Below are positions 8,709 to 16,277 of a stretch of 64,000 bases of DNA, in pieces (position 1 is the stretch's first letter; the number at the start of each line of letters is the position of its first letter). The position numbers and the translations under genes were made by a program. Origin of the DNA: Pseudescherichia sp031987975. Lineage in GTDB: Bacteria > Pseudomonadota > Gammaproteobacteria > Enterobacterales > Enterobacteriaceae. The stretch spans positions 310,001-374,000 of the forward strand of contig NZ_DALZYX010000002.1 of NCBI RefSeq assembly GCF_031987975.1, given 5' to 3'. The notes beneath the pieces are model-generated. The model saw nothing but the letters and a program-made list of their open reading frames with translations. It did no database searches and was not told where the DNA came from.

Positions 8709-9695
8709 TCAGGCCGAGCTGCGGATAACCAGCGTGACCGGCAGCAGCGTCTGGCTAAGCTCAGCATCCGCGGGCGGCTGGAGCAGCCACTCCACGCTGC
8801 GCTCCCCCGCCTCCCTAAAGGCCTGACGTACCGTCGTCAGTGGCGGCGTATACCATGCGCTATCGGCGGTATCGTCATAGCCGATAACCGAGATCTGGCC
8901 GGGAACCGCGATCCCCTTTTCCGCACAGGCGCGCAGCACCCCAAGCGCCATCTGATCGTTTGCCACCAGGATAGCCTCGGGCAACGGACGTAAGGCCAGC
9001 AGCCGGCTAGCCTGTTCATACCCTGAGGCCGCGCTCCAGTCGCCGTGGACGCAGGCCGCTGGGGTGACGTTTGCCTGTGCCAACGTCTCCAGCCAGCCCG
9101 CAAGACGCGCCCGCGCTGAGACCGAGCTTTGCGGCCCACCGAGCAAGGCGACAACGCGATGACCCAGCGTCAAAACGCGCCCGGCCCCCAGCCTCGCCCC
9201 CTGTGCGGCATCAAACACCAGGCTATTGACCTTTGCCGTCGGGCTAACGTCGAGAAACAGGGTTGGCGTCGGATGAGCCAGCGCCGCCAGCGCCTCGGCC
9301 TGGTCATCTTCCAGCGGCAGATTGATCAGCAGCCCGGTAACCCGTTGGGCCAGCAGCTCCTGTAACGCCAGCAGACAGGCCGCCTGGGTCGCCTGCTCGG
9401 GCATGGCGATGATCACGCCGGCCCCGGACTGCGCGGCGCGGTTTTTCACTGCCGAGGCGATCTGGGACGGGGCGTGAAGAGCCAGATCGCTGGTGAGCAG
9501 CCCCAAAGTGCGGCTACGCTTGCCCGCCAACTGCTGCGCGCCAAGGTTGGGAACGTAGTTCAACTCGCGCATGGCAAAGAGCACTTTTTCGCGGGTACGC
9601 ACCGAGACGTGTTCCGCCTGGTTAATAACGCGGGAGACGGTCTGATAGGAGACGCCCGCGTGACGGGCAACATCGTAAAGCGTAATGGATTTCAT
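8709..9695 (-). CDS. lacI: Lac repressor, short form without the tetramerisation helix
   Basis: A 328-residue LacI orthologue. The N-terminal helix-turn-helix (LYDVARHAGVSYQTVSRV) and hinge (LNYVPN...AQQLAGK) match E. coli LacI, as do ligand-domain blocks such as LALHAPSQI, SSVSARARLAGW and VANDQMALG. E. coli LacI (360 residues) carries a C-terminal leucine-heptad helix that makes tetramers. This protein stops right after LLPVTLVIRSSA, equivalent to LLPVSLVKRKTT, so it should be a dimer. ATG 9695 is chosen by homology although the frame stays open upstream to 9830. lacZ follows after 118 bp. Confidence 0.93.
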   Translation of the reverse strand: MKSITLYDVARHAGVSYQTVSRVINQAEHVSVRTREKVLFAMRELNYVPNLGAQQLAGKRSRTLGLLTSDLALHAPSQIASAVKNRAAQSGAGVIIAMPEQATQAACLLALQELLAQRVTGLLINLPLEDDQAEALAALAHPTPTLFLDVSPTAKVNSLVFDAAQGARLGAGRVLTLGHRVVALLGGPQSSVSARARLAGWLETLAQANVTPAACVHGDWSAASGYEQASRLLALRPLPEAILVANDQMALGVLRACAEKGIAVPGQISVIGYDDTADSAWYTPPLTTVRQAFREAGERSVEWLLQPPADAELSQTLLPVTLVIRSSA

Positions 9696-9751
9696 GGTGT
9701 TACCCTGGCAGCTGGCGTGCCGCCAGTGTACCCTAAACCGCTCCCCCTTGC

Positions 9752-9766
9752 TGTGAGCGCTTCGCG
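9752..9766 (+). promoter_or_regulatory. Second lac-type operator upstream of lacI
   Basis: TGTGAGCGCTTCGCG repeats 14 bases of the lacZ operator core exactly (TGTGAGCGCTTCGC), here on the opposite strand. It lies 57 bp ahead of the lacI start, in the gap between lacI and yczE. This suggests lacI autoregulation; with a dimeric repressor, looping to the lacZ operator about 1.1 kb away would not be expected. Confidence 0.65.
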
Positions 9767-9769
9767 GGT

Positions 9770-10384
9770 TTACAACACACGCTCCTGCGGCTGGCTGACC
9801 GGCGCAACGCGGGACGGCTGGCGAAACCATGGCAAACAGAGCTGGATCAGCGGGCCAATCGCCAGCGCGTAGAGCACCGTTCCCACGCCAAAGTTGCCGC
9901 CCATTACACAGCCCAGCAGCAGAACGCTCACCTCAATGGCGGTACGCACCGCGCGCACCGACCAACCGGTGCGGGCGGTGATGCCGGTCATCAGGCCATC
10001 ACGCGGCCCGGCACCGAACCCGGCACCAATATACATCCCGGTCGCCAACGCGTTGACTACCACGGCGGCTATCAACACCAGGCTGCGTGCCAGCAACGAC
10101 GCCAGGGGGGGCATTAGCGTCAGCGCAGCATCTGCGGCTAATCCAATGATCACCACGTTACTGATAGTGCCCAGGCCCGGACGCTGGCGCAGAGGGATCC
10201 ACAGCAGTAGCACCAGCGCGCCGACGGCAATCATTACAACGCCAATATTGAGTGAAAGAAGCTGCGCTACGCCGAGGTGAAACACATTCCACGGATCGGC
10301 CCCGAGATCCGCCCGGATAAACATGGCGGTAGAGACGCCGTAGAACGTCAGGCCGATATAGAGTTGCAGAAGACGCCGCAGCAT
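9770..10384 (-). CDS. YczE/YitT-family membrane protein
   Basis: A 204-residue integral membrane protein with about five hydrophobic segments. Family blocks are GLTFYGVSTAMFIRADLGADPWNVFH near the start and YIGAGFGAGPRDGLMTGI in the middle, which are characteristic of YczE. Biochemical function of the family is unknown; transport is usually guessed. It is divergent from a MocR-type regulator with 87 bp between the starts, an arrangement known from Gram-positive yczE-yczR pairs. That strongly suggests it is the regulator's target. Confidence 0.8.
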   Translation of the reverse strand: MLRRLLQLYIGLTFYGVSTAMFIRADLGADPWNVFHLGVAQLLSLNIGVVMIAVGALVLLLWIPLRQRPGLGTISNVVIIGLAADAALTLMPPLASLLARSLVLIAAVVVNALATGMYIGAGFGAGPRDGLMTGITARTGWSVRAVRTAIEVSVLLLGCVMGGNFGVGTVLYALAIGPLIQLCLPWFRQPSRVAPVSQPQERVL

Positions 10385-10403
10385 AGTTCACCTCATTCAA
10401 TCA

Positions 10404-10451
10404 AAGAGAGTGACATCCTCTCTCTTACTGGCATTATCATTAATGACCAGT
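10404..10451. promoter_or_regulatory. Divergent control region with two inverted repeats (yczE / MocR regulator)
   Basis: The 87-bp gap holds two symmetrical elements. One is AAGAGAG-N8-CTCTCTT-like (10404-10426). The other is a near-perfect palindrome ACTGGCATTA-TCAT-TAATGaCCAGT (10427-10451). They lie between the two starts and are candidates for the MocR-regulator binding site, but MocR proteins often use direct repeats, so the assignment is tentative. Confidence 0.45.
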
Positions 10452-10471
10452 TTTAAAAAAGTGGACTGCCT

Positions 10472-11899
10472 ATGTCATCACGTCGATTTGGAAGCCAGTC
10501 GCTGGTGCGCCTGCTAGGCCAGTGGCAACACACCGCGTCACGCACGCCGCTGTGGCAGCAGCTCTCCCAGGCGCTGCGGATGCTGATCCTCGACGGTCGG
10601 CTGGCGCTGGAGACCCGCCTGCCGGGAGAGCGCGAGCTGGCTGCTGCGCTCGGCATCAGCCGCACCACCGTGGCCAGCGCGCTGGCGCAGCTGCGTGACG
10701 AGGGTTTTCTTCTCAGCCGCCACGGCAGCGGCTCGGTCGTGATGCTGCCAGAAAGCAGCCGCACGGTGCCTACCCGGACAAACGCAGGCAGTGCGCTGGA
10801 TCTCTCCACCGCCTCGCTGGGGGCCAGCCCGGAGATCCATCAGGCGTACCAGCAGGCGCTGATCGCTATGCCGCAGCACTTCGCCTCCACCGGCTACGAT
10901 CAGCAAGGGCTGCTGACGCTACGTGAAGCGATAGCGGCCCGCTACGCTGCGCGCGGCCTGCCGACCCGGCCTGATGAAGTGATGATTGTTAACGGGGCGC
11001 TCAGCGGATTTGCGCTGATCCTGCGCCTGCTGACCGGGCCGGGCGACCGGGTCGTGGTCGATCACCCTACCTACCCGCTGGCGATAGCGGCGATTGAGGG
11101 AGCATCCTGCCGCCCGGTTGGCGTGGCGCTGCCGCCGCAGGGCTGGGATAGCGATGGGCTGGCGGCAACAATCGCCCAGACGTCACCGAGGATCGCCTAT
11201 CTGATGCCGGATTTTCACAATCCTACCGGCCGCTGTATGGATGCTGTCACCCGGCAAACCGTGGCAGAGGTTGCCGCCCGTACGCGCACAACGCTGGTGG
11301 TAGACGAAACCATGGCCGATCTTTGGTATGACGCGCCGCCGCCTCCCCCGCTGGCGGCTTTCAGTCCTGATGCCTCGGTAATTTCCCTCGGCTCCGCCGC
11401 TAAAAGCTTCTGGGGGGGACTGCGGCTGGGCTGGATCCGCGCCCCGGCCCGCACCATCGCCTCGCTGGTACAGACGCGTGACACGCTCGATTTAGGAACC
11501 CCGGTGCTGGAGCAGCTTGCTGCCCGCTGGCTGATTGAAAATGGGGAGTCGTTTTTGCCCGCCCATCGGCAGATGCTTGCCGCTCGCCGGGATGCCTGTC
11601 TGCGTCTGATGCAGACGTTTTTTCCGCAGTGGCAGACGCAAAGCCCACAGGGTGGACTCTCTTTCTGGGTAGAGTTGCCGGAAGCGCTGGCAACGCGATT
11701 TGCTACCGGTGCAGAGAGCGCTGGTATTCATCTGGGGGCGGGTACACGTTTTGGTCTGGCGGGGGCGTTTGAACGCTATTTGCGTATGCCGTTTACTCAG
11801 CCGGAGACAGTATTACAAGAGGCATTTATGGCCTTACAGCCAATATGGTCTTCGTTAATTAACCAGCCGCCGCTTATACGGCAGCGCAAGTCTATTTAA
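10472..11899 (+). CDS. MocR-family (GntR-aminotransferase) transcriptional regulator, YczR-like
   Basis: A 475-residue fusion protein. Residues about 15-95 form a GntR-type winged helix (LPGERELAAALGISRTTVASALAQLRDEGF). Residues about 110-460 form a fold-type I aminotransferase domain. The PLP lysine is in LGSAAKSFWGGLRLGW, with the upstream DFHNPTG and VVDETMADLWYD blocks that hold PLP. Such proteins sense PLP or an amino-acid adduct and control a neighbouring gene. Divergent placement with yczE points to yczE as target. It ends near a small hairpin, 35 bp before a convergent small gene. Confidence 0.88.
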   Translation: MSSRRFGSQSLVRLLGQWQHTASRTPLWQQLSQALRMLILDGRLALETRLPGERELAAALGISRTTVASALAQLRDEGFLLSRHGSGSVVMLPESSRTVPTRTNAGSALDLSTASLGASPEIHQAYQQALIAMPQHFASTGYDQQGLLTLREAIAARYAARGLPTRPDEVMIVNGALSGFALILRLLTGPGDRVVVDHPTYPLAIAAIEGASCRPVGVALPPQGWDSDGLAATIAQTSPRIAYLMPDFHNPTGRCMDAVTRQTVAEVAARTRTTLVVDETMADLWYDAPPPPPLAAFSPDASVISLGSAAKSFWGGLRLGWIRAPARTIASLVQTRDTLDLGTPVLEQLAARWLIENGESFLPAHRQMLAARRDACLRLMQTFFPQWQTQSPQGGLSFWVELPEALATRFATGAESAGIHLGAGTRFGLAGAFERYLRMPFTQPETVLQEAFMALQPIWSSLINQPPLIRQRKSI

Positions 11900-11906
11900 T
11901 GTGACA

Positions 11907-11926
11907 GCGATCGGCATTCCGATCGC
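11907..11926. terminator. Perfect hairpin between convergent genes
   Basis: GCGATCGG-CATT-CCGATCGC forms an 8-bp stem with a 4-nt loop directly after the MocR-regulator stop codon. Neither side has a convincing T-run, so termination by it is possible but weakly supported. Confidence 0.4.
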
Positions 11927-11933
11927 GATATTG

Positions 11934-12146
11934 CTATTGTCGGGGAATGGGAAAACCTTTCAAGGCAATAATAAAACTCTCGCCCTGTTTCTTTATTTTT
12001 GCGCCTGCATCACACCACTCTGATGCAATACGAAAAAACTCATCTGTCCCGACATTCCAGTTCAGACGAACCTGTTTTACATAGCCGGAGCGCAGCTGTT
12101 CGCAGGCTTCAGCATAGTTACTGGCGGTTGACTGTAGCGGTTTCAT
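11934..12146 (-). CDS. Small protein of unknown function, partner of an RHH-like protein
   Basis: A 70-residue soluble protein I do not recognise. It has no membrane segment and an alternating hydrophobic pattern (YVKQVRLNWNVGTDEFFRIA), a WCDAG segment and a beta-like end (GESFIIALKGF). Its ATG overlaps the stop of the upstream 82-residue gene by 4 nt, so the two are translated together. The order small RHH protein first and small basic partner second is the common antitoxin-toxin order, but no toxin family motif is visible. The pair is visibly richer in A+T than the flanking genes, which fits acquisition by transfer. A regulator/effector pair of another kind is equally possible. Confidence 0.6.
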   Translation of the reverse strand: MKPLQSTASNYAEACEQLRSGYVKQVRLNWNVGTDEFFRIASEWCDAGAKIKKQGESFIIALKGFPIPRQ

Positions 12147-12391
12147 TTTTTCTTCTTCAGCAGTTTACGTAACGCTTTGATCTCTTTAACGCTTAGTGCA
12201 GAAGCGTTCTCTTCTTCGGTATGCTGGCTGTCGATATCATCTTCTGAGATGCCGTCGCCGTTGGACTCAAAGGCCAGCTGAAGAAGCTTTTCGGTTGCCG
12301 TGCTTAAGTTCTCATTATTCGCCTCTGCATACTGGCGAAGTTTCTCTTTTACTGCTTCGTCAATTTTAACATTTAATACTGCGCTGACCAT
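12143..12391 (-). CDS. Ribbon-helix-helix-like small protein, possible antitoxin
   Basis: An 82-residue protein. Residues 1-40 (VLNVKIDEAVKEKLRQYAEANN... STATEKLLQLAFE) look like a CopG/Arc-type ribbon-helix-helix: a short beta strand, then two helices. The centre is acidic (DGISEDDIDSQHTEEEN) and the end strongly basic (KALRKLLKKKK). ATG 12391 has AAAGGGAT upstream, inside an imperfect inverted repeat that could be its own operator. It overlaps the 70-residue gene by 4 nt. DNA binding is inferred from the fold pattern only. Confidence 0.6.
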   Translation of the reverse strand: MVSAVLNVKIDEAVKEKLRQYAEANNENLSTATEKLLQLAFESNGDGISEDDIDSQHTEEENASALSVKEIKALRKLLKKKK

Positions 12392-12393
12392 GA

Positions 12394-12411
12394 TTATCCC
12401 TTTCGGTATAA
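12394..12411 (-). promoter_or_regulatory. Inverted repeat over the ribosome site of the RHH-like gene
   Basis: On the minus strand TTATACC-GAAA-GGGATAA is an 18-bp inverted repeat with one mismatch per arm. It contains the ribosome-binding site and lies immediately ahead of the start codon, where an autoregulating RHH protein could bind. Confidence 0.4.
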
Positions 12412-12641
12412 ATGAGACGAGTAATTAATACACCAGCTTTATGCGTTGATCCAGAAATAGTTTTCCTGGCGCGTTATCGATCACATTACTGTAATATTAC
12501 TGTGGCAGGAATATATGACATAAAAATGACAATAGCATTTCAGTTTAATGACAAATAGATCTCAGGCAATACGACAGAGAGATGATCTTAAGCAGGAAGC
12601 AAACTGCACGTGAAGAGACTGGCATAGCGAAGGGCAGAAAT
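12412..12641. other. AT-rich intergenic stretch with short repeats
   Basis: No gene is seen. The stretch carries a direct repeat ATTACTGT-AAT-ATTACTGT near 12485-12503, which contains the palindrome GTAATATTAC, and a second pair AATGACAATAG / AATGACAAATAG (12525-12535, 12547-12558). These lie upstream of the RHH-like gene and downstream of ffs. Their role is not known. Confidence 0.35.
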
Positions 12642-12755
12642 GGGTGGGGGCCCTGCCAGCTACATCCCGGCACACACGTCATCTGCTCTGGCTGCTTCCT
12701 TCCGGATCTGACCTGGTAAACAGAGTAGCGTTGCGGGAGAACCAACAGGGCCCCC
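12642..12755 (-). ncRNA. ffs: 4.5S RNA, RNA component of the signal recognition particle
   Basis: The 114-nt minus-strand sequence matches E. coli 4.5S RNA almost base for base. The ends GGGGGCCCTG and CAGGGCCCCC pair to close the long hairpin, and the Ffh-binding domain IV with GTCCGG/GGAAGCAGCC-type internal loops is intact (here AGATCCGGAAGGAAGCAGCC). It binds Ffh to target inner-membrane proteins to the translocon. Position next to atl and ybaY is as in E. coli. Confidence 0.97.
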
Positions 12756-12788
12756 ATTGAGAGCGTTGTTAACCAACGCGCGGACGCA

Positions 12789-12816
12789 TTATTACCGTAT
12801 GGCCCGGCAATTGCAA
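12789..12816 (-). promoter_or_regulatory. ffs promoter
   Basis: On the minus strand TTGCAA (12811-12816) and TAATAA (12789-12794) are 16 bp apart, followed by a GC-rich discriminator (TGCGTCCGCGC) as in stable-RNA promoters. The expected start would leave a 5' leader of about 25 nt to be trimmed, as in E. coli. Confidence 0.65.
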
Positions 12817-12912
12817 GCCGCAGCCTGCTGGATGCTGGTTTATTGCGCAACCGCCTCTTCACAGGCCAGCAAGCGCTGATTATGCTGGTGAGAGACTTTT
12901 CAGGAAACCGTT

Positions 12913-13224
12913 ATGGCAGACAACGACTCTTTTCCCCAACGGGTGTGGCAAATCGTCGCCGCGATACCGCCCGGTTCAGTGACCACCTACGGCGAGGTGG
13001 CACGGCTGGCTGGCTCGCCGCGTGCGGCACGCCAGGTGGGCGGCGTGCTCAAACGCCTGCCGGAAGGCAGTACGCTGCCGTGGCATCGGGTAGTGAATCG
13101 TCAGGGGCATATCTCCCTCACCGGGCCGGATCTGCAGCGCCAGCGTCAGGCTCTGCTCGCCGACGGCGTACAGGTATCGGGTAATGGCATAATCGATTTA
13201 GCGCGCTATCGCTGGAACTATTGA
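12913..13224 (+). CDS. atl: Alkyltransferase-like protein
   Basis: A 103-residue Atl (YbaZ) protein. It has the DNA-binding fold of O6-alkylguanine-DNA alkyltransferases (TTYGEVARLAGSPRAARQVGGVL). The active-site PCHRV is replaced by PWHRVV, so it lacks the acceptor cysteine and cannot repair by itself. In E. coli Atl binds O6-alkylguanine lesions, blocks Mgmt/Ogt and channels them to nucleotide excision repair. ATG 12913 follows a GGAAACCGTT leader. It ends in a bidirectional terminator shared with ybaY. Confidence 0.93.
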   Translation: MADNDSFPQRVWQIVAAIPPGSVTTYGEVARLAGSPRAARQVGGVLKRLPEGSTLPWHRVVNRQGHISLTGPDLQRQRQALLADGVQVSGNGIIDLARYRWNY

Positions 13225-13247
13225 AAAACCCTCTCCGGGGAGAGGGT
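13222..13247. terminator. Bidirectional terminator between atl and ybaY
   Basis: AAACCCTCTCC-GG-GGAGAGGGTTT forms an 11-bp stem flanked by A-run and T-run, serving both convergent genes. Confidence 0.8.
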
Positions 13248-13254
13248 TTGATCG

Positions 13255-13824
13255 TTACAGCTGCGTTGGTGCGGGAGTCGCTGACGAAGGGTTAACCTGC
13301 GTTGGCGAGGTAGACGGCACGGTGGTTGCTGCCCCACCGCTCTGCTGCATCGGCACAGCGGTCTGCTGAACCGGCACCAGCGTCAGGTCGATACGGGTAC
13401 CGCCCTGATTAACCGCTGGCTTGATGCCATCAGTAATAAACACCAGCTTATTATCAATGGTGATCGCGGCGCTTAGCAGAATACGCGCGTCCGGCTGCAC
13501 CAGCGCCGGGTCAAACGGCAGTTCATAGCTGAACGGAGCCTGTTTACCTTCGGTACGAACGGCACGCTGGGCGATGACTTTAGACGGCACGTCGGCCTGG
13601 GAAGCATCGGCCAGGGTCACGGTCAGTACTGCATCCGGCGGCAGAGCCACCTTCTGACGGATCCAGATCGTACCAGAGACGTTAGGCTGCTTAATCACGG
13701 ACTGCGTTGAGGCAATGGAAGTATTTGGGTTTGGTGCGGGCGTCTGGATATCTGCGCTTTTGTCGGCACAGGCAGCCAGAGAAACGGCAACCGCTAAACC
13801 ACTTAACATGTGCACGAGTTTCAT
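13255..13824 (-). CDS. ybaY: YbaY-type lipoprotein
   Basis: A 189-residue protein with a lipoprotein signal peptide; the lipobox LAAC puts the lipidated cysteine at residue 19. The middle part (about 50-150) is the YbaY/YscW-like beta domain (SGTIWIRQKVALPPDAVLTVTLADAS). The C-terminal tail is rich in P, T, S and Q and looks unstructured. The E. coli orthologue is an outer-membrane lipoprotein of unclear function. It is transcribed away from tesB, as in E. coli. Confidence 0.92.
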   Translation of the reverse strand: MKLVHMLSGLAVAVSLAACADKSADIQTPAPNPNTSIASTQSVIKQPNVSGTIWIRQKVALPPDAVLTVTLADASQADVPSKVIAQRAVRTEGKQAPFSYELPFDPALVQPDARILLSAAITIDNKLVFITDGIKPAVNQGGTRIDLTLVPVQQTAVPMQQSGGAATTVPSTSPTQVNPSSATPAPTQL

Positions 13825-14046
13825 TGAGTTCTCCTTATCTTCAATGCACCAGCAGGTATGACGCCCGCCAGAATCAGTGGTTAATACTTAAATCGTATCG
13901 AACGCCAGTAAGTGTGGCACACATCACTGATTTTTGCCTGGAAACAGCCGTGTATTCAGATTTTTGCACCCATCGGACCACTTGCAATTCTGGGTTATAC
14001 TCTGCCTGTATCCGCTCCGGTCGCTTTTATTTTATTGAGGACACCT

Positions 14047-14910
14047 ATGAGTCAAGCGCTGAATAATCTGCTGACGTTGCTTAATCTGGAAAAAATCGAA
14101 GAGGGTCTGTTTCGCGGTCAAAGCGAGGATTTGGGCCTGCGCCAGGTCTTTGGTGGCCAGGTCGTGGGACAGGCCCTCTATGCAGCAAAGGAGACCGTTC
14201 CGGCAGATCGCCTCGTTCACTCTTTCCACAGCTATTTTTTACGCCCCGGCGACAGCCAAAAACCGATTATTTATGACGTAGAGGTGCTACGCGACGGCAA
14301 CAGCTTTAGCGCCCGCCGGGTCGCCGCCATCCAGAACGGTAAACCTATTTTCTATATGACGGCGTCCTTCCAGGCACCCGAGCCAGGCTATGAGCATCAG
14401 AAAACCATGCCTGCCGCCCCTGCCCCGGATAATCTGCCGTCGGAAACGGACATTGCCCGTTCGCTGGCCCATCTTCTGCCACCGCAGGTAAAAGAGAAGT
14501 TTCTCTGCGATAAGCCGCTGGAGATCCGCCCGGTTGAGTTTCATAACCCCATGAAGGGTCACGTGGCTGAACCAACCCGCCAGGTATGGATCCGCGCCAA
14601 CGGCACGATGCCGGCGGATTTTCGCACCCATCAGTACCTGCTGGGCTACGCCTCTGACTTTAACTTCCTGCCGGTAGCGTTACAGCCGCACGGGGTCGGT
14701 TTTCTGGAGCGGGGCATGCAGGTTGCCACTATCGATCACTCGATGTGGTTCCACCGTCCGTTTGATATGAACGAGTGGCTGCTCTATAGCGTGGAGAGTA
14801 CCTCCGCCTCCAGCGCACGCGGCTTTGTACGCGGCGAGTTCTATACCCAGGATGGCGTGCTGGTGGCGTCCAGCGTGCAGGAAGGGGTGATGCGCAACCG
14901 TAACGAATAA
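14047..14910 (+). CDS. tesB: Acyl-CoA thioesterase II
   Basis: A 287-residue double hot-dog thioesterase matching E. coli TesB nearly end to end, beginning MSQALNNLLTLLNLEKIEEG. The catalytic D/T/Q set of TesB lies in the second hot-dog repeat (LGYASDFNFLPVAL, TIDHSMWFHRPF). It hydrolyses medium- and long-chain acyl-CoAs. ATG 14047 is fixed by homology and TTGAGG; the frame is open further upstream but with no homology. Confidence 0.96.
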   Translation: MSQALNNLLTLLNLEKIEEGLFRGQSEDLGLRQVFGGQVVGQALYAAKETVPADRLVHSFHSYFLRPGDSQKPIIYDVEVLRDGNSFSARRVAAIQNGKPIFYMTASFQAPEPGYEHQKTMPAAPAPDNLPSETDIARSLAHLLPPQVKEKFLCDKPLEIRPVEFHNPMKGHVAEPTRQVWIRANGTMPADFRTHQYLLGYASDFNFLPVALQPHGVGFLERGMQVATIDHSMWFHRPFDMNEWLLYSVESTSASSARGFVRGEFYTQDGVLVASSVQEGVMRNRNE

Positions 14911-14913
14911 ATA

Positions 14914-14941
14914 AAAAAACCTCCCGCAGGCGGGAGGTTTT
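14914..14941. terminator. Bidirectional terminator between tesB and amtB
   Basis: AACCTCCCGC-AG-GCGGGAGGTT forms a 10-bp stem with an A-run to the left and TTTT to the right, serving both converging transcripts. Confidence 0.85.
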
Positions 14942-14959
14942 CCAGAGGGTTAAACCAGA

Positions 14960-16246
14960 CTACGCGTTGTAAGCGTTTTCGCCATGGCTGTTCACATCCA
15001 GGCCTTCGCGCTCCTGCTCTTCCGGTACGCGCAGGCCAACAATCATGTCCGCCAGCTTGTAACCGATGAAGGCGACGACGCCTGACCAGACGATGGTGAT
15101 AGCGATACTTTCCAGCTGGACCAGCACCTGATGCCCCATGGTCACGCCTTCGGCGTAGCCGACGCCGCCCAGGGACGTAGAGGCAAACACGCCGGTCAGG
15201 ATACAGCCTACGATACCGCAGACGCCGTGCACACCGAACACGTCACACGGGTCGTCAACGCGCAGCCAGCGTTTCAGCATGGTCACGCCCCACAGACCGG
15301 CCAGGCCTGCCACGATACCGACAATCAGCGAACCGCCCACGCCGATGTAGCCACAGGCTGGCGTGACGGCAACCAGACCAGCAATCGCGCCGGAGCATGC
15401 ACCCAGCAGAGACGGCTTGCCGCGGGTTGCCCACTCACCGAATACCCACGCGAGGATAGCGGCAGCGGTGGCAACAACGGTGTTCACAAACGCCAGGGCA
15501 GCGATTTCGCTGGCGGCACCGGCTGAGCCGGCGTTGAAGCCAAACCAGCCAATGTAGAGGATTGCGGTACCGATAAAGACCATCGGCAGGTTGTGCGGTT
15601 TAAACGCCTCTTTGCCGAAGCCAACGCGTTTACCAATCAGGTAGGCACCCACCAGGCCCGCAATCGCGGCGTTGATGTGCACAACCGTACCGCCGGCAAA
15701 GTCCAGCGCGCCGTGGGACGCCAGCAGGCCGCCGCCCCAGACCATATGGGCAATCGGTACGTAGGAGAGAGTCATCCACACCACCACGAAGATCAGTACC
15801 GCAGAGAAGCGGATACGCTCGGCTAGCGCGCCGACGATCAGGCCGACGGTGATGCAGGCGAATGAGCCCTGGAACGCAACGTGAATATACTGGTAGAAGC
15901 TGCCCATCACGGCGGTCAGCTCGATGTTTTTCAGCATCGCCCAGTTGAAGTCACCGAAGAAGTTGTTGCCCGTGCCGAACGCCAGCGAGTAGCCGTAGAC
16001 CACCCACAGCACGCAGACCAGCGCAAAGGTCACGGTGACCTGAGTCAGCATCGAGAGCACGTTTTTGCCACGGATCAGGCCGCCGTAGAACAGCGCAATC
16101 CCCGGAATGGTCATAAACAGCACCAGTGCGGTGCAGATCATCATAAAGGCGTTATCTGCCTTGTCGGCCACGGCCGGAGCCGCCATCGCCAGACCCGGTA
16201 ACGCTGCCAGTGCGGCCATCGCCGTTTTTAAGGTTACTTTTTTCAT
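14960..16246 (-). CDS. amtB: Ammonium channel
   Basis: A 428-residue Amt/Rh protein. It has a cleavable signal peptide (MKKVTLKTAMAALAALPGLAMA) and eleven membrane segments. Conserved blocks are NAFMMICTALVLFMTIPGIALFYGG, the phenylalanine-gate and twin-histidine region, and the C-terminal cytoplasmic tail that docks GlnK. It conducts ammonia/ammonium at low external ammonium and is blocked by deuridylylated GlnK. ATG 16246 gives the E. coli length; ATGs further upstream would add a non-homologous leader. It is 31 bp behind glnK, in the same NtrC operon. Confidence 0.97.
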   Translation of the reverse strand: MKKVTLKTAMAALAALPGLAMAAPAVADKADNAFMMICTALVLFMTIPGIALFYGGLIRGKNVLSMLTQVTVTFALVCVLWVVYGYSLAFGTGNNFFGDFNWAMLKNIELTAVMGSFYQYIHVAFQGSFACITVGLIVGALAERIRFSAVLIFVVVWMTLSYVPIAHMVWGGGLLASHGALDFAGGTVVHINAAIAGLVGAYLIGKRVGFGKEAFKPHNLPMVFIGTAILYIGWFGFNAGSAGAASEIAALAFVNTVVATAAAILAWVFGEWATRGKPSLLGACSGAIAGLVAVTPACGYIGVGGSLIVGIVAGLAGLWGVTMLKRWLRVDDPCDVFGVHGVCGIVGCILTGVFASTSLGGVGYAEGVTMGHQVLVQLESIAITIVWSGVVAFIGYKLADMIVGLRVPEEQEREGLDVNSHGENAYNA

Positions 16247-16277
16247 TTTTACCATCCCAATCACTGTGTGTCTGACG

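Noticed and set aside
11907..11926. Strong terminator of the MocR regulator gene
   Set aside because: The stem is perfect but there is no T-run on either strand, so it is kept only as a hairpin with low confidence.
12600..12900. tRNA or second RNA gene beside ffs
   Set aside because: Only the 4.5S RNA fold is present; no cloverleaf or T-loop motif was found.
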